DNA of 64,000 nt from Actinoalloteichus hoggarensis (GTDB lineage Bacteria; Actinomycetota; Actinomycetes; Mycobacteriales; Pseudonocardiaceae), in NCBI RefSeq assembly GCF_002234535.1, contig NZ_CP022521.1, positions 4,278,001 through 4,342,000 of the forward strand, in the 5' to 3' direction. The notes beneath the pieces were generated by a model. The model was not told where the DNA came from. It saw only the letters and a list, made by a program, of their open reading frames with translations, and made no database searches. The stretch's first letter is position 1. Each line of letters begins with the position of its first letter. Below, piece by piece: positions 32,742 to 42,632 of this stretch. The translations under genes were made by a program, and so were the position numbers.

Positions 32742-33734
32742 ATGGCGGGCATCGACGTGCGAGAGGTGGCGGCGGCGCTGTTCGACCTCGACGGTGTCGT
32801 CACGGACACCGCACGAGTGCACGCCGCGGCCTGGCGACGGCTGTTCGACGACTTCCTCGCGACCCGTCCCGCCGCCGAGGGCGAGGATCATCGGCCGTTC
32901 AGCCAGGAGGACTACCTGCGTGAGGTGGACGGCAGGTCGCGAGAGGACGGCGCCCGGGCCTTCCTGAGCTCCCGCGGGATCCGCCTGCCCGACGACGGGC
33001 CGGACGACGGCCGCGAGGACGGGACACGAGCGGCGGGTCCGGCCGAGACGGTGCACGACCTGACCAGACGGAAGGATGCCTGCTTCCAGCACGCCCTCGC
33101 CGACGGCGTGCACGTCTACCCCGACGCGCGCGAGCTGGTGACGTCCCTGCGTGGATGCGGACTGACCGTCGCCGTGGTCTCCGCGAGCCGCAACTGCGCC
33201 GCGGTCCTGGCCCGAGCAGGCATCGACGATCTCTTCGACGCACGGGTCGACGGCCTCCTCGCCGCGCGACGAGACCTGCCCGGCAAGCCCGATCCCGCCG
33301 TGTTCCTCGCCGCGGCCGAGCTGCTCGGCGTCCCGCCCGACCAGACCGCCGTGCTGGAGGACGCCGAGGCAGGCGTCCTCGCGGGCAGGCGCGGCGCATT
33401 CGGTCTGGTGGTGGGCGTCGACCGAGCGGGCGACGGCTCTCGGCTGCGCGCCGCGGGCGCCCATGTCGTCGTGTCGAACCTCGACGAACTGGCGATCCAC
33501 GGCTGCGCGGAGGCCGATCGGCCCGCCACCGGCCCCGGCCGGGCGGGCCGGGACGCCGCGGCAGGCGAGACTCGGGGGCAGGAAATCGTCGACGGACCTG
33601 TCGAGCCGTCGCATGGCGACGGGCCGGCGAGGCCGGATCGACACGGCGGCGGCCCGGCGACCACCGCAGGCCGCCGCCGCACGGGCTCGACCGGCACGGG
33701 CTCGGCCGGGCCGGGGAGCGGGCGGCCGTCGTGA
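32742..33734 (+). CDS. HAD-family beta-phosphoglucomutase-like hydrolase
   Basis: 330 residues from the ATG at 32742, GGAGG five bases upstream. The DxD nucleophile motif is FDLDGVVTDT (Asp15/Asp17), followed by an alpha-helical cap, SASRN (motif II), GKPDP (motif III Lys) and EDAEAG (motif IV). This fits beta-phosphoglucomutase, which converts beta-glucose-1-phosphate to glucose-6-phosphate. The stop overlaps the GH65 gene (GTGA), the same order as Rv3400-Rv3401 of Mycobacterium tuberculosis. The last 75 residues are a disordered Gly/Arg/Pro-rich extension not expected in the family. Confidence 0.92.
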   Translation: MAGIDVREVAAALFDLDGVVTDTARVHAAAWRRLFDDFLATRPAAEGEDHRPFSQEDYLREVDGRSREDGARAFLSSRGIRLPDDGPDDGREDGTRAAGPAETVHDLTRRKDACFQHALADGVHVYPDARELVTSLRGCGLTVAVVSASRNCAAVLARAGIDDLFDARVDGLLAARRDLPGKPDPAVFLAAAELLGVPPDQTAVLEDAEAGVLAGRRGAFGLVVGVDRAGDGSRLRAAGAHVVVSNLDELAIHGCAEADRPATGPGRAGRDAAAGETRGQEIVDGPVEPSHGDGPARPDRHGGGPATTAGRRRTGSTGTGSAGPGSGRPS

Positions 33735-36181
33735 CGGCGTGGGAACTGCTGTTCGAAGGCTTCGACCCCGCCGACGAGGGCAGGCGGGAGGCGCTGTGCG
33801 TCGTCGGCAACGGGTACCTCGCCACCCGAGGCGCCGCGCCGGAGTCCGTCGCCGACGGGGTGCACTACCCGGGGACCTATGTCGCGGGCTGCTACAACCG
33901 CGTGACCAGCCGGATCGCCGGTCACGACATCGAAGACGAGTCGATGGTCAACCTCCCGAACTGGCTGCTGCTCACCTTCCGGATCGACGACGGGCCGTGG
34001 TTCGCACCGGACTCCGCGGAACTGCTGGAACACGAGCAGGAACTGGACATGGAGCGCGGACTGCTACTGCGCCGACTTCGTTTCCGTGATGCGCGAGGAC
34101 GCACCACCCGGCTGGTTCAGCGCCGGTTCGTCCATCTCGGCTCGCCACACCTCGCAGGCCTGGAGACGACGATCGTGGCCGAGGACTGGTCCGGGCGGCT
34201 GACCTTCCGCAGCGGCATCGACGGACGGATCACCAACGCCGGCGTGGCGCGCTACCGGGCGTTGAACGGCCGCCATCTGATCGAGCACGGCACCGAGGAG
34301 GCGCGCCCCGACACGGTGCTGCTGCACGCCAGGACGAGCCAGTCCGGCATCCTCGTCGCCGAGGCGTGCCGTTCGACGGTGTGGTGCGACGCCGAGGTCG
34401 TCGAGCCGACGCGCACCCTGTGCAGACAGGACGACCTGATCGCCCAGCAGATGAGCGTCGACCTCACACCCGGCCGCCAGGCCCGGCTGGAGAAGATCGT
34501 CTCGGTGCACACCTCGCGCGATCTCGCCGCCACCGAGCCCAGGGAGGAGGCCGTCGGCGACCTGGCGGACGCGGCGGGGTTCGACGACCTGCTCGCCACG
34601 CACGTCCTGGCCTGGGACCAGGTGTGGTCGCGGTACCGCTGCGGCCTGTCGGCCGACGTCGAGGCGCGGCAGGCGGTGAACCTCAACCTCTTCCACCTGG
34701 CGCAGACGCTCTCGACGCACACCGCGGATCTCGACGTCGGCGTCCCGGCGCGTGGACTGCACGGCGAGGCCTACCGGGGGCACGTCTTCTGGGATGAGCT
34801 GTTCGTGCTTCCCACGATCACGCTGCGCACCCCGCACCTGACCCGGTCCCTGCTGCTGTATCGCCATCGTCGGCTCCCACAGGCTCGGCTCGCCGCCCGC
34901 CGCGAGGGCCTGACCGGGGCGATGTATCCCTGGCAGAGCGGCAGCAACGGCCGCGAGGAGAGCCAGTTCATGCACCTCAACCCGGAGTCCGGCCGCTGGC
35001 TGCGGGACGACACGCATCTCCAGCGCCACATCGGCATCGCGATCGCCTACAACGTGTGGCACTACTACCAGGCGACCGGCGACGAGGAGTTCCTCAGCTC
35101 CTTCGGAGCGGAGATGATCCTGGAGATCACCCGCTTCTTCGCGTCGCTCGCCCGGTACGACCACGGCCGCGACCGGTACGTCATCCGCGGCGTGGTCGGC
35201 CCCGACGAGTACCACACAGCCTATCCGGGCTCAGACCGTCCCGGAATCGACAATCACGCCTACACCAACATCATGACGGCCTGGCTGTGCCGGGTCGCCG
35301 TCGACGTCGTCACCACCGTTCTGCCCACCGAGCGCGGCGACGAGCTGATGGAGACGCTGCGGCTGCGGCATCGCGAGATCGACCGGTGGCGCCGCATGTC
35401 ACGCAAGTTGTTCGTTCCGTTCCACGACGACGGGGTGATCAGCCAGTTCGAAGGCTATGAACGGCTCGCCGAGCTGGACTGGGACGACTACCGCCGCCGC
35501 TATCCCGACATCCACAGGCTGGACCGCATCCTGGAGGCGGAGGGGCGCGACCCGAACGACTTTCAGGCCTCCAAACAGGCCGACGTGCTGATGCTCTTCT
35601 ACCTGCTGTCGTCAGACGAGCTGATCGAGATCCTGCGGGACCTCGGGTACGACTTCACCGGGGAGCAGATCCCGAAGAACATCGAGTACTACCTGGGCCG
35701 CACCTCCCACGGCTCCACGCTCAGCTCCGTGGTGCACGCCTGGGTCCTGGCGCGCAGCCACCGGGCGCGTGCCGTCGAGTTCTTCGACCGCGCCATCGTG
35801 TCGGACCTGCACGACGTTCAGAAGGGCACGACCCAGGAGGGCATCCACCTCGCCGGGATGGTCGGCGGCGTCGACCTGCTGCAACGGTGTTTCGCGGGCA
35901 TCGAGGTCCGCGAGGGCGTGCTGCGACTGGACCCGCACTGGCCCGCCGAGCTCGGTGTGCTGGAGCTGACCATCCGCTACCACCACCAGCCGGTGCTGGT
36001 GCGGGTGAGCGGCCGCACCGTGACGGTGCGCACCGCGCCGGGACCGCGCAGGCCCGCGATCCGATGCGTGTGCGGCCCGGAGAGCGTGCTGCTCGGCCCC
36101 GGCGAGACCGTTCACTTCTCGACGCGGGCCGCCTCGCACGCCGGCCGCGGGCCGACGCCCGCATCCGCCGACGAACTGTGA
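33731..36181 (+). CDS. Glycoside hydrolase family 65 disaccharide phosphorylase
   Basis: 816 residues from the GTG at 33731. GH65 landmarks: an N-terminal beta-sandwich, the (alpha/alpha)6 barrel with HVFWDELFVLP near residue 353, GVVGPDEYH with the general-acid Glu near 492, ASKQADVLML, and the phosphate-binding region HGSTLSSVVHAW, then a C-terminal jelly-roll. It would phosphorolyse maltose, trehalose, kojibiose or a related alpha-glucoside to beta-glucose-1-phosphate, the substrate of the preceding HAD enzyme, to which it is translationally coupled. Which disaccharide is used cannot be told from sequence. Confidence 0.94.
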   Translation: MTAWELLFEGFDPADEGRREALCVVGNGYLATRGAAPESVADGVHYPGTYVAGCYNRVTSRIAGHDIEDESMVNLPNWLLLTFRIDDGPWFAPDSAELLEHEQELDMERGLLLRRLRFRDARGRTTRLVQRRFVHLGSPHLAGLETTIVAEDWSGRLTFRSGIDGRITNAGVARYRALNGRHLIEHGTEEARPDTVLLHARTSQSGILVAEACRSTVWCDAEVVEPTRTLCRQDDLIAQQMSVDLTPGRQARLEKIVSVHTSRDLAATEPREEAVGDLADAAGFDDLLATHVLAWDQVWSRYRCGLSADVEARQAVNLNLFHLAQTLSTHTADLDVGVPARGLHGEAYRGHVFWDELFVLPTITLRTPHLTRSLLLYRHRRLPQARLAARREGLTGAMYPWQSGSNGREESQFMHLNPESGRWLRDDTHLQRHIGIAIAYNVWHYYQATGDEEFLSSFGAEMILEITRFFASLARYDHGRDRYVIRGVVGPDEYHTAYPGSDRPGIDNHAYTNIMTAWLCRVAVDVVTTVLPTERGDELMETLRLRHREIDRWRRMSRKLFVPFHDDGVISQFEGYERLAELDWDDYRRRYPDIHRLDRILEAEGRDPNDFQASKQADVLMLFYLLSSDELIEILRDLGYDFTGEQIPKNIEYYLGRTSHGSTLSSVVHAWVLARSHRARAVEFFDRAIVSDLHDVQKGTTQEGIHLAGMVGGVDLLQRCFAGIEVREGVLRLDPHWPAELGVLELTIRYHHQPVLVRVSGRTVTVRTAPGPRRPAIRCVCGPESVLLGPGETVHFSTRAASHAGRGPTPASADEL

Positions 36182-36349
36182 CGCGCGCGGACGCGCCGCC
36201 GCTCGCGTCGTGCCGCGGGCCGCGGGCCGCTCGATGTTCCGCCGCCGTACCCGTCCGCGCGGGCGCGCACCACGCGGGCTCGTCTGCCGTCGAGGCAGCG
36301 AGGCCCGGTCCGCCGACTCCGGGCTCCGGGGTGTCGGGTTGTCGATCGG

Positions 36350-37549
36350 TCAGGAGGACGGCGCGGGAGACGCCTCCGCGATCCGGCCGAGTTCCCGCAG
36401 CCCGGCATAGGCCAGGGTGGCGAGTCCGGTGGGCGAGACGACGCTCAGCGCGATGTCCAAGGCCTCGGCACGCTCCTCGACGCTGAGGCGACGCGGATCG
36501 AGCACCTCGGCGGCGGGCACGGCCAGATCCTCCAGTGCTCGAGTGCAGCGGTGGTAGGCCAGCCGCACGGGGTCGATCTCGACAGGCCCGTACCCCTCGA
36601 AGAACCAGGTCTGCTCCTGCGGCGTGACCTGCGCGAAGGGCAGCACCCCGCCGAGCACGAACAACAGATCCAGCTCTCGGGGCGCCAGCACCGCGTCGTC
36701 CCAGTCGAGCAGGAAGACCTCGTCATCGCCCGCCGCCAGCACGTTGCCCAGATGCGGGTCACCGTGGCAGACGACGCGACGGGTCGGCCGGGTCCGCAGC
36801 TCCGCGGCCAGGGACTCCGCCTGGTCGAGAAGCACGCCGATGAGCGTCGACGCGGCCTGCCAGCCCGTCGCCAGGGAACGGACGAGCGGGTCGCCCCGGA
36901 GACGATCTGCCGTCGCGTCGGCGGACGGTCCTCGGGCAGGCTCGGCGGCGAGATTCGGGGCGCCGGACGCGCCTCGGGATCGCGCACCGTCGGCCCCCGG
37001 TTCGGCGGGCGCCGCGGCGACGGCGTCGAGTCGTCGGCCGACGGAGCGGGCCACGGCCGCGTACTGCTCGTGGGTCCGATGGTCCTCCTGTCGCAGGATC
37101 TCGACCAGTGTCTCGGTGACCTCGGTGGCGTGGGTCCGGGCGAGCAGCTCACCGTAGGCGATCCACTGCCGCCGGGTCATCCCGCCGAGCGCCGCCTCGT
37201 GGGAGATCCACGGGACGAGGGACAGCCTGCGTCCCTCGCGGTCGCTCCACCAGCGGCCCGCACGGGTCGGGATCGGCCCCACCACCCCCGCGATGCCCTG
37301 GTGCGCGAGCCGTGCCGCCAGGATCAGACCCGCCGGGCTCCCGCCGCCGCTCCACTTCACCGCGTAACACGCGCCGTCCGAGGCCAGGCCCTGCCACACC
37401 TCGGCGGCCGAGTCCGCGCCCTCGGCGACGGAGTCGATCGCGGTGAGGTCGACGGCGAAGTCCGCCAGGACCCAGGACCGCAGCCGATCGAGGTCGACCG
37501 CAGGCCGCTCCCCCTCGGCGCTCGCATGCCGTTCGGAATCCAGGCTCAC
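36350..37549 (-). CDS. Aminoglycoside phosphotransferase-fold (APH) family protein
   Basis: 399 residues from the GTG at 37549. The APH/choline-kinase fold is shown by ACYAVKWSGG (ATP-binding Lys), the Brenner motif CHGDPHLGNVL and the DFG-equivalent LLDWDDAVLAPRELDLLF. A poorly conserved insert of about 40 residues rich in Ala, Arg and Gly interrupts the middle. Proteins of this kind phosphorylate small molecules or confer resistance to aminoglycosides; the substrate is unknown. It is convergent with GH65 and divergent from the rhamnosidase gene. The start is the weakest point, since the SD-like GGAG is about 15 bases away. Confidence 0.85.
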   Translation of the reverse strand: MSLDSERHASAEGERPAVDLDRLRSWVLADFAVDLTAIDSVAEGADSAAEVWQGLASDGACYAVKWSGGGSPAGLILAARLAHQGIAGVVGPIPTRAGRWWSDREGRRLSLVPWISHEAALGGMTRRQWIAYGELLARTHATEVTETLVEILRQEDHRTHEQYAAVARSVGRRLDAVAAAPAEPGADGARSRGASGAPNLAAEPARGPSADATADRLRGDPLVRSLATGWQAASTLIGVLLDQAESLAAELRTRPTRRVVCHGDPHLGNVLAAGDDEVFLLDWDDAVLAPRELDLLFVLGGVLPFAQVTPQEQTWFFEGYGPVEIDPVRLAYHRCTRALEDLAVPAAEVLDPRRLSVEERAEALDIALSVVSPTGLATLAYAGLRELGRIAEASPAPSS

Positions 37550-38040
37550 TCGGGCGGACCTCGCTCCTTCTGCTCGACCGCCGTCCCGTGCTGCCGTCGC
37601 CGCACGCGCCGGGAGGCGATCCGGGGTTCGACTCTCGGATCTTCGTGGCCCGTCACGCTCGCCGCAACCGGGTTCCCCGGCGACGCCGGCGGGTGCGGCG
37701 TGGCGCCCGGCCGCGCCGTCGACGACCTTCCTCAGGGTCGCCGCGTGCCGCCCGCACGGCGGTGGCGAGCGTCGGCTGGCCGCCGCGGCGGCGATCCTGC
37801 TCCCACGGCGCACGACGACAGGGGCCGCCGAGCCGAGACCGAGACACCCGAAGCCGACTGCGAAGCCGCGCCGCCGACCGTCGCCGGCCGGAATCGGACA
37901 TCGTGAAACACTCGATCCAGCGACCATCCGACTACGGTCCGAAGTGGACTCGCTACGACGGGCGCGCGTCGACCGGCAGAACGGGGTGGTCGCCGGCCCG
38001 TCCTTCTCTCCTCAGTCGACGACGATCACGGAGGAAGTCG
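37550..38040. other. Divergent intergenic region before the rhamnosidase gene
   Basis: 491 bp without a convincing gene. GGAGGA at its right end is the rhamnosidase ribosome-binding site. No clear operator palindrome was found. Confidence 0.5.
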
Positions 38041-41000
38041 ATGGGCAAGGGCATGAATCGACGTGGATTCCTGCACACGTCCGCGCTCGGGACCGGCGCC
38101 GGGGTGGCGGCGTTGTCGCTGTCCTCGGCGCCCGCCGCCGCATACGACGCGCACGACGACGAACGACCCTCGGCCGGGCACGGGGCGGGCAGGCTGCGTG
38201 TGGAGCGCACGACCGTCGAGTACGCCGACACCCTGCTGGGCACCGACGTGACGACCCCTCGACTGTCGTGGGTGACCGCCGCCGAAGGACACGGCGCACG
38301 ACAGTCCGCCTACCAGGTGCAGGTCACCACCGATCCGAACGACTGGCCGCGCGGCCGGGCCTGGGACTCCGGCCGGGTCGCGTCCGATCGCTCGATCGGC
38401 GTCGAATACGCGGGCGAGCCGCTGCGCCCCCGCACCCGTTACCACTGGCGGGTGCGGGTCTGGGACGGCCGGGGCCGCCGATCGGACTGGAGCGACGTCC
38501 GCTGGTGGGAGACCGCGATGCTCGGCGAGGACTGGCAGGCCCGCTGGATCGGCGCCCCGGCCACGGAGGCCCCGCCGACGTTGGACGGCACCTCGTGGAT
38601 CTGGTCGGCCGACGCCTCGCCCGAGACGGCGCCGGTCGGCGACCGCTGGTTCCACGGCGAGCTACGGCTTCCCCCGGGCGCCGAGATCGCCCGCGCCCGC
38701 ATCGTCGCCACCGCGGACGACGACTTCACCCTGTACCTGGGCGGCGCACGGGTGTTGCACGCCCCGGAACAGGTCGACACGTGGCGGCGGGCGCGGCTCG
38801 CCGACTGCACCGAGGCGGTCCGCGCGGCCGGCGAGCACGTGCGAGTCGCCGTCGTGGCCCACAACCGGCCCGGACCCGACGTGAACCCCGCCGGACTGCT
38901 GCTGCGGCTCCTGATCGAACTGTCCGACGGAGAGACCGCCGAGCTCACCAGCGGCGCGGGCTGGCAGGTCACCGACGTCGAACCGGACGACGTCACCGAT
39001 CCGGACGTCGAGGACGGAACCTGGTCCGCGGCGGCCGTGCTGGCCGCGTACGGCGAGGGACCATGGGGCGACGGCGTCGACGTGAGCGGCCCGGAGCGAC
39101 CCGCGCCGCTGCTGCGCCGCGAGTTCGCCCTGCCCGGCCCGGTGACCCGCGCCCGGCTCTACGTCAGCGGACTCGCCTACTACGAGGCCGAGGTCAACGG
39201 TCGCCGCGTCGGCACCCAGGTCCTCGATCCGGGGTTCACGAACTACGACGAGACCGTGTTGTACACCGTCCACGACGTCACCGACCTGCTGCATGTCGGC
39301 GACAACGCCCTCGGCGTCACCCTCGGCAGGGGCTTCTACGGGATGACCACGCCCAACGTGTGGAACTGGCACACCCCGCCGTGGCACGGCGAGCCGCGGC
39401 TGCTCGCGCGACTCGACGTCGACCATGCCGACGGCAGCCGGACCATCGTCGGCACCGACGCCGACTGGCGGATCGCCGAGGGGCCCACGGTGTCGAACTC
39501 GCAGTTCGCGGGCGAGACCTACGACGCCAGGCTCGCGAGGCCGGGCTGGTCCTCGCCCGGCTTCGACGACGGCGACTGGCCGACCCCGGCCGTGGTGTCC
39601 GCGCCGGCAGGCAGGCTGTCGGCCCAGCAGCACGAGCCGATCGAGGTGCTCGCGACCATCCGTCCCGTCGGCATCACCGAGCCGAGTCCCGGCGTCCACG
39701 TCGTGGACATGGGCCGGACGATGGCGGGCTGGACGCGGCTGTCGGTCCGGGCGCCCGCAGGCACCAGGATCGGGTTGGAACACGGCGAACAGCTCGACGA
39801 CGACGGCCGGGTGATCGGTACGAACGGTCACGTGCCAGGCCGACACCAGTTCGACGAGTACGTCTGCGCGGGCGGCGGAACGGAGGTCTGGGAGCCCCGG
39901 TTCTCCTACAAGGGATTCCGATACGTCGAGGTCACCGGGCTGCCCGAGCCGCCGAGCCCGGAGCAGGTGCTCGGCCGACTCGTGCACAGCGCCGTTCCCG
40001 AGGCAGGCCGCTTCGGGTGTTCCGAGCCGTTCTACGAACAGCTGGACCGGGCGATGCGGCGGACGCTGCTGAACAACTTCCACGGCCTGCCCACCGACAC
40101 GCCCATGTTCGAGAAGAACGGCTGGACCGGCGACGTCCAGGTCGCGGCGCCCACGATGCTGTTCGCCTTCGACCTGTCCCGCTTCCTCGGCAAGTGGATC
40201 GGCGACATCGCCGACAGCCAGAACGCCGACGGCGCGGTGCCGGTGATCGTGCCCAGCAGCGGCTGGGGCTACACGAATCTCGCCCCCTCGCCGGAGTGGA
40301 CGACGGTGTACCCGTTCCTGCTGCGGGAGATGTACCGCGTCTACGCCGACGACCGGCTCGTCGCCCGGCACTGGGACTCGCTGGCCCGGTATCTGGACTG
40401 GGAGATCGATCGGCTGGTCGACGACCTGGCGATCACCGCGTTGGGCGACTGGCTCCCGCCCGGCTATCAGTCGGGCATCCCGCCGGAGGACACCCGGCTG
40501 ACCGCGACGGCGTATCTGTGCCGCGCGCTCCGCCACGCCGCCGAACTGGGCGAGCGGCTGGGCAGGTCCGAGGCCGCCGAGCGGTACCGGACGACGGCCG
40601 AACGCTGCCGCGTCGCGTTGAACGCCGCCTTCCTCGGTCCCCAGGGGCACTATCGCACCGACCGCGATCCCGAGTACCGGCAGAGCTCCAACGCCGTTCC
40701 GCTGGCCTTCGGGCTGGTGCCGCCCGAGTCCGAGGCATCGGTGCTGGCCTCGCTGGTGGCCGACATCCGAGCCCGAGGCGATCATCTGAACACCGGTTGT
40801 CTGGGGACGAGCGTGCTGCTGCCCGTGCTCAGTGCCCACGGTCACTCCGAGCTCGCCCACGCCGTCGCCACGCGACGCGACTACCCGAGCTGGGGCCACT
40901 GGTTCGACAACGGCGCCGACACCATGTGGGAGATGTGGGAGATCGACTCCCGATCTCGCGACCACTACTTCCAGGGCACGGTCGTGCAGTGGCTCTACGA

Positions 41001-41322
41001 GAACGTGGCGGGGCTGCGTCCCGGCGACGACGGGTGCCGGACCCTCGTGGTGCGGCCGGACGCGCGGGTCGGGGTCGACTGGGCGCGTGTCTCGCTCGAC
41101 ACGGTGCGGGGAACGGCCGCCGTCGCGTGGGAACGGGCGGACCCCGGCCTGATCCTGCGGGTCCGTGTCCCCGTCGGCGTCTCCGCCGAGGTGCACGTGC
41201 CCGCCGAGAGCGCCGAGGACGTCGACAGCACACCCGCGGCGGCGTTCCTCCGCATGGAGGACGGCCACGCGGTACTGCGCGTCGACCACGGCGCCTGGGA
41301 GTTCACCAGCCGGGTCGGCTGA
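38041..41322 (+). CDS. Tat-exported alpha-L-rhamnosidase (GH78)
   Basis: 1093 residues from the ATG at 38041 with GGAGGA seven bases upstream. A twin-arginine signal (NRRGFLHTS, hydrophobic region to about residue 35) predicts export as a folded enzyme. The order of domains is that of GH78: N-terminal Bac_rhamnosid_N-type beta-sandwiches (RARLYVSGLAYYEAEVNG near 373), then the (alpha/alpha)6 catalytic domain with LPTDTPMFEKNGWTGD near 685 and HWFDNGADTMWEMWE near 950, which hold the acid and base Glu residues, and a C-terminal beta domain. It releases terminal alpha-L-rhamnose from plant glycosides or polysaccharides. Confidence 0.94.
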   Translation: MGKGMNRRGFLHTSALGTGAGVAALSLSSAPAAAYDAHDDERPSAGHGAGRLRVERTTVEYADTLLGTDVTTPRLSWVTAAEGHGARQSAYQVQVTTDPNDWPRGRAWDSGRVASDRSIGVEYAGEPLRPRTRYHWRVRVWDGRGRRSDWSDVRWWETAMLGEDWQARWIGAPATEAPPTLDGTSWIWSADASPETAPVGDRWFHGELRLPPGAEIARARIVATADDDFTLYLGGARVLHAPEQVDTWRRARLADCTEAVRAAGEHVRVAVVAHNRPGPDVNPAGLLLRLLIELSDGETAELTSGAGWQVTDVEPDDVTDPDVEDGTWSAAAVLAAYGEGPWGDGVDVSGPERPAPLLRREFALPGPVTRARLYVSGLAYYEAEVNGRRVGTQVLDPGFTNYDETVLYTVHDVTDLLHVGDNALGVTLGRGFYGMTTPNVWNWHTPPWHGEPRLLARLDVDHADGSRTIVGTDADWRIAEGPTVSNSQFAGETYDARLARPGWSSPGFDDGDWPTPAVVSAPAGRLSAQQHEPIEVLATIRPVGITEPSPGVHVVDMGRTMAGWTRLSVRAPAGTRIGLEHGEQLDDDGRVIGTNGHVPGRHQFDEYVCAGGGTEVWEPRFSYKGFRYVEVTGLPEPPSPEQVLGRLVHSAVPEAGRFGCSEPFYEQLDRAMRRTLLNNFHGLPTDTPMFEKNGWTGDVQVAAPTMLFAFDLSRFLGKWIGDIADSQNADGAVPVIVPSSGWGYTNLAPSPEWTTVYPFLLREMYRVYADDRLVARHWDSLARYLDWEIDRLVDDLAITALGDWLPPGYQSGIPPEDTRLTATAYLCRALRHAAELGERLGRSEAAERYRTTAERCRVALNAAFLGPQGHYRTDRDPEYRQSSNAVPLAFGLVPPESEASVLASLVADIRARGDHLNTGCLGTSVLLPVLSAHGHSELAHAVATRRDYPSWGHWFDNGADTMWEMWEIDSRSRDHYFQGTVVQWLYENVAGLRPGDDGCRTLVVRPDARVGVDWARVSLDTVRGTAAVAWERADPGLILRVRVPVGVSAEVHVPAESAEDVDSTPAAAFLRMEDGHAVLRVDHGAWEFTSRVG

Positions 41323-41752
41323 GGCTCGGTCCTCGGCGGCTCGGGCCGGCGGGTCGGGTCGATGCGACCGTCGGGTCATCGGATCGTCGGATCGCTGTGT
41401 CGTCGGGCCGTCGGACCGGGCCGTCGGGTCGCTGTGGCACCGCGTCACCGCGTCACCGGGGATCCCGCCGGCCTCAGCGACCGCACCACGGCGAGCCCCC
41501 AGGCGGCGGATCGCGACGGCCGCGACGACGGTCGTCCCCGGACGGCGAGACCGGCTTGGCGCCGACCCGCTGTCGCGACGGCGGCCCGCTGTCGTGACGC
41601 CGACCCGCTGTCGTGGCGGCGGGAAGCAATCGGCATCCGGGCGCGTTGGGACAGACGTCCGGCGACCGCGGCGACGACACCGTCGCGGTGCGCCCGCTCC
41701 GCGCCACCTGCGGATCGGCCGTCCCCACCCCGTGAACGGAGTCGCACCGTCC
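41323..41752. other. Intergenic with imperfect direct repeats
   Basis: No gene. A 20-bp imperfect unit with core CCGCTGTCG occurs three times at about 41561-41620, and GTCGGGTC/GTCGGATC-like octamers recur at 41360-41430. Confidence 0.5.
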
Positions 41753-42415
41753 ATGAGTGAACCCGTCCCCCCGAATGAAGCCCTCAAGGTCGACATCTTC
41801 TCCGACATCAACTGCCCCTGGTGCTACATCGGCAAGCGCCGCTTCGAGGCGGCGGTCGCGCAGGCGGGCGAGAACGTGCTGGTCGAGTACCGCAGCTACG
41901 AACTGGCCCCGGACACCCCGGTCGACTTCGAGGGCACCAGCGCCGAGTACCTGCACCGCAGTCGGGGGATGCCCGCCGACCAGGTCGAGCAGCGGTTGCG
42001 GCAGGTGACCGACATCGCCGCGGCGGAGGGGCTCGCCTACGACATGCCGGCCGTCCGACACTCCAACACCCGCAAGGCGCACCGGCTGCTCCACCACGCC
42101 AAGGAGACCGGTGTGCAGGCCGAGCTCAAGGAACGCCTGTTGAGCGCCCACTTCGAACAGGGCCGCAACGTCGGACGCGACGAGGAGCTGCTCGCACTGG
42201 CCGTCGAGGTCGGCCTCGATCGGGACCGGGTGTCGGCCGTGCTCGCGAGCGACGAGTACGAGGACGCCGTGGAACAGGATCTCCGGCTGGCGCGGCAGTA
42301 CGGCATCCAGGGTGTGCCCTTCTTCGTGATCGACGGACGGTACGGGGTCTCGGGTGCGCAGGAGTCCGAGGCCTTCGTCGAGGTCCTGCGCACCGTGCGA
42401 GCGGGCGGTGGGTGA
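41753..42415 (+). CDS. DsbA-family protein, FrnE-like
   Basis: 220 residues from the ATG at 41753. Thioredoxin-fold protein with CPWC at residues 21-24, insertion of a helical domain, and the cis-Pro motif GVPFFVI near 193, as in FrnE/2-hydroxychromene-2-carboxylate-isomerase-like DsbA proteins. FrnE of Deinococcus is a cytoplasmic disulphide isomerase linked to oxidative stress. There is no signal peptide. A 70-residue Cys-containing protein gene follows five bases after the stop, probably in the same operon. Confidence 0.92.
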   Translation: MSEPVPPNEALKVDIFSDINCPWCYIGKRRFEAAVAQAGENVLVEYRSYELAPDTPVDFEGTSAEYLHRSRGMPADQVEQRLRQVTDIAAAEGLAYDMPAVRHSNTRKAHRLLHHAKETGVQAELKERLLSAHFEQGRNVGRDEELLALAVEVGLDRDRVSAVLASDEYEDAVEQDLRLARQYGIQGVPFFVIDGRYGVSGAQESEAFVEVLRTVRAGGG

Positions 42416-42419
42416 GGGC

Positions 42420-42632
42420 ATGGCCGACGAGACGAGCGGATCGAAGGCCGTCCCGGCGGTGGACCCGGCGGTGGACTCGACGACCACCTCGACACGACCG
42501 CTCGCCGCGGCCGGCGCGCCGCTGCGGCTGTTCGGCGACGCAGGCGGGCAGGCCTGCGAGGGCGACGAGTGTCTGATCCCGGCTTCCTCGGACCTGTCGT
42601 CCGGTGCGGCGGACGGACCGCCGACGTCGTGA
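42420..42632 (+). CDS. Small CxxxxC protein downstream of FrnE
   Basis: 70 residues from the ATG at 42420, with GAGGG just upstream and only four bases after the frnE-like stop. The N half is Thr/Ser/Ala-rich and acidic; the C half holds RLFGDAGGQACEGDECLIPA, with two Cys four residues apart. No transmembrane helix or signal peptide is seen. The close spacing and the cysteine pair suggest a substrate or partner of the thiol oxidoreductase, or a metal-binding peptide. This is inference; I do not recognise a named family. Confidence 0.65.
   Translation: MADETSGSKAVPAVDPAVDSTTTSTRPLAAAGAPLRLFGDAGGQACEGDECLIPASSDLSSGAADGPPTS

Noticed and set aside
38662-41811. 1049-codon minus-strand frame opposite the rhamnosidase
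   Set aside because: Antisense mirror of a GC-rich gene; the plus strand shows a complete GH78 enzyme with catalytic motifs.
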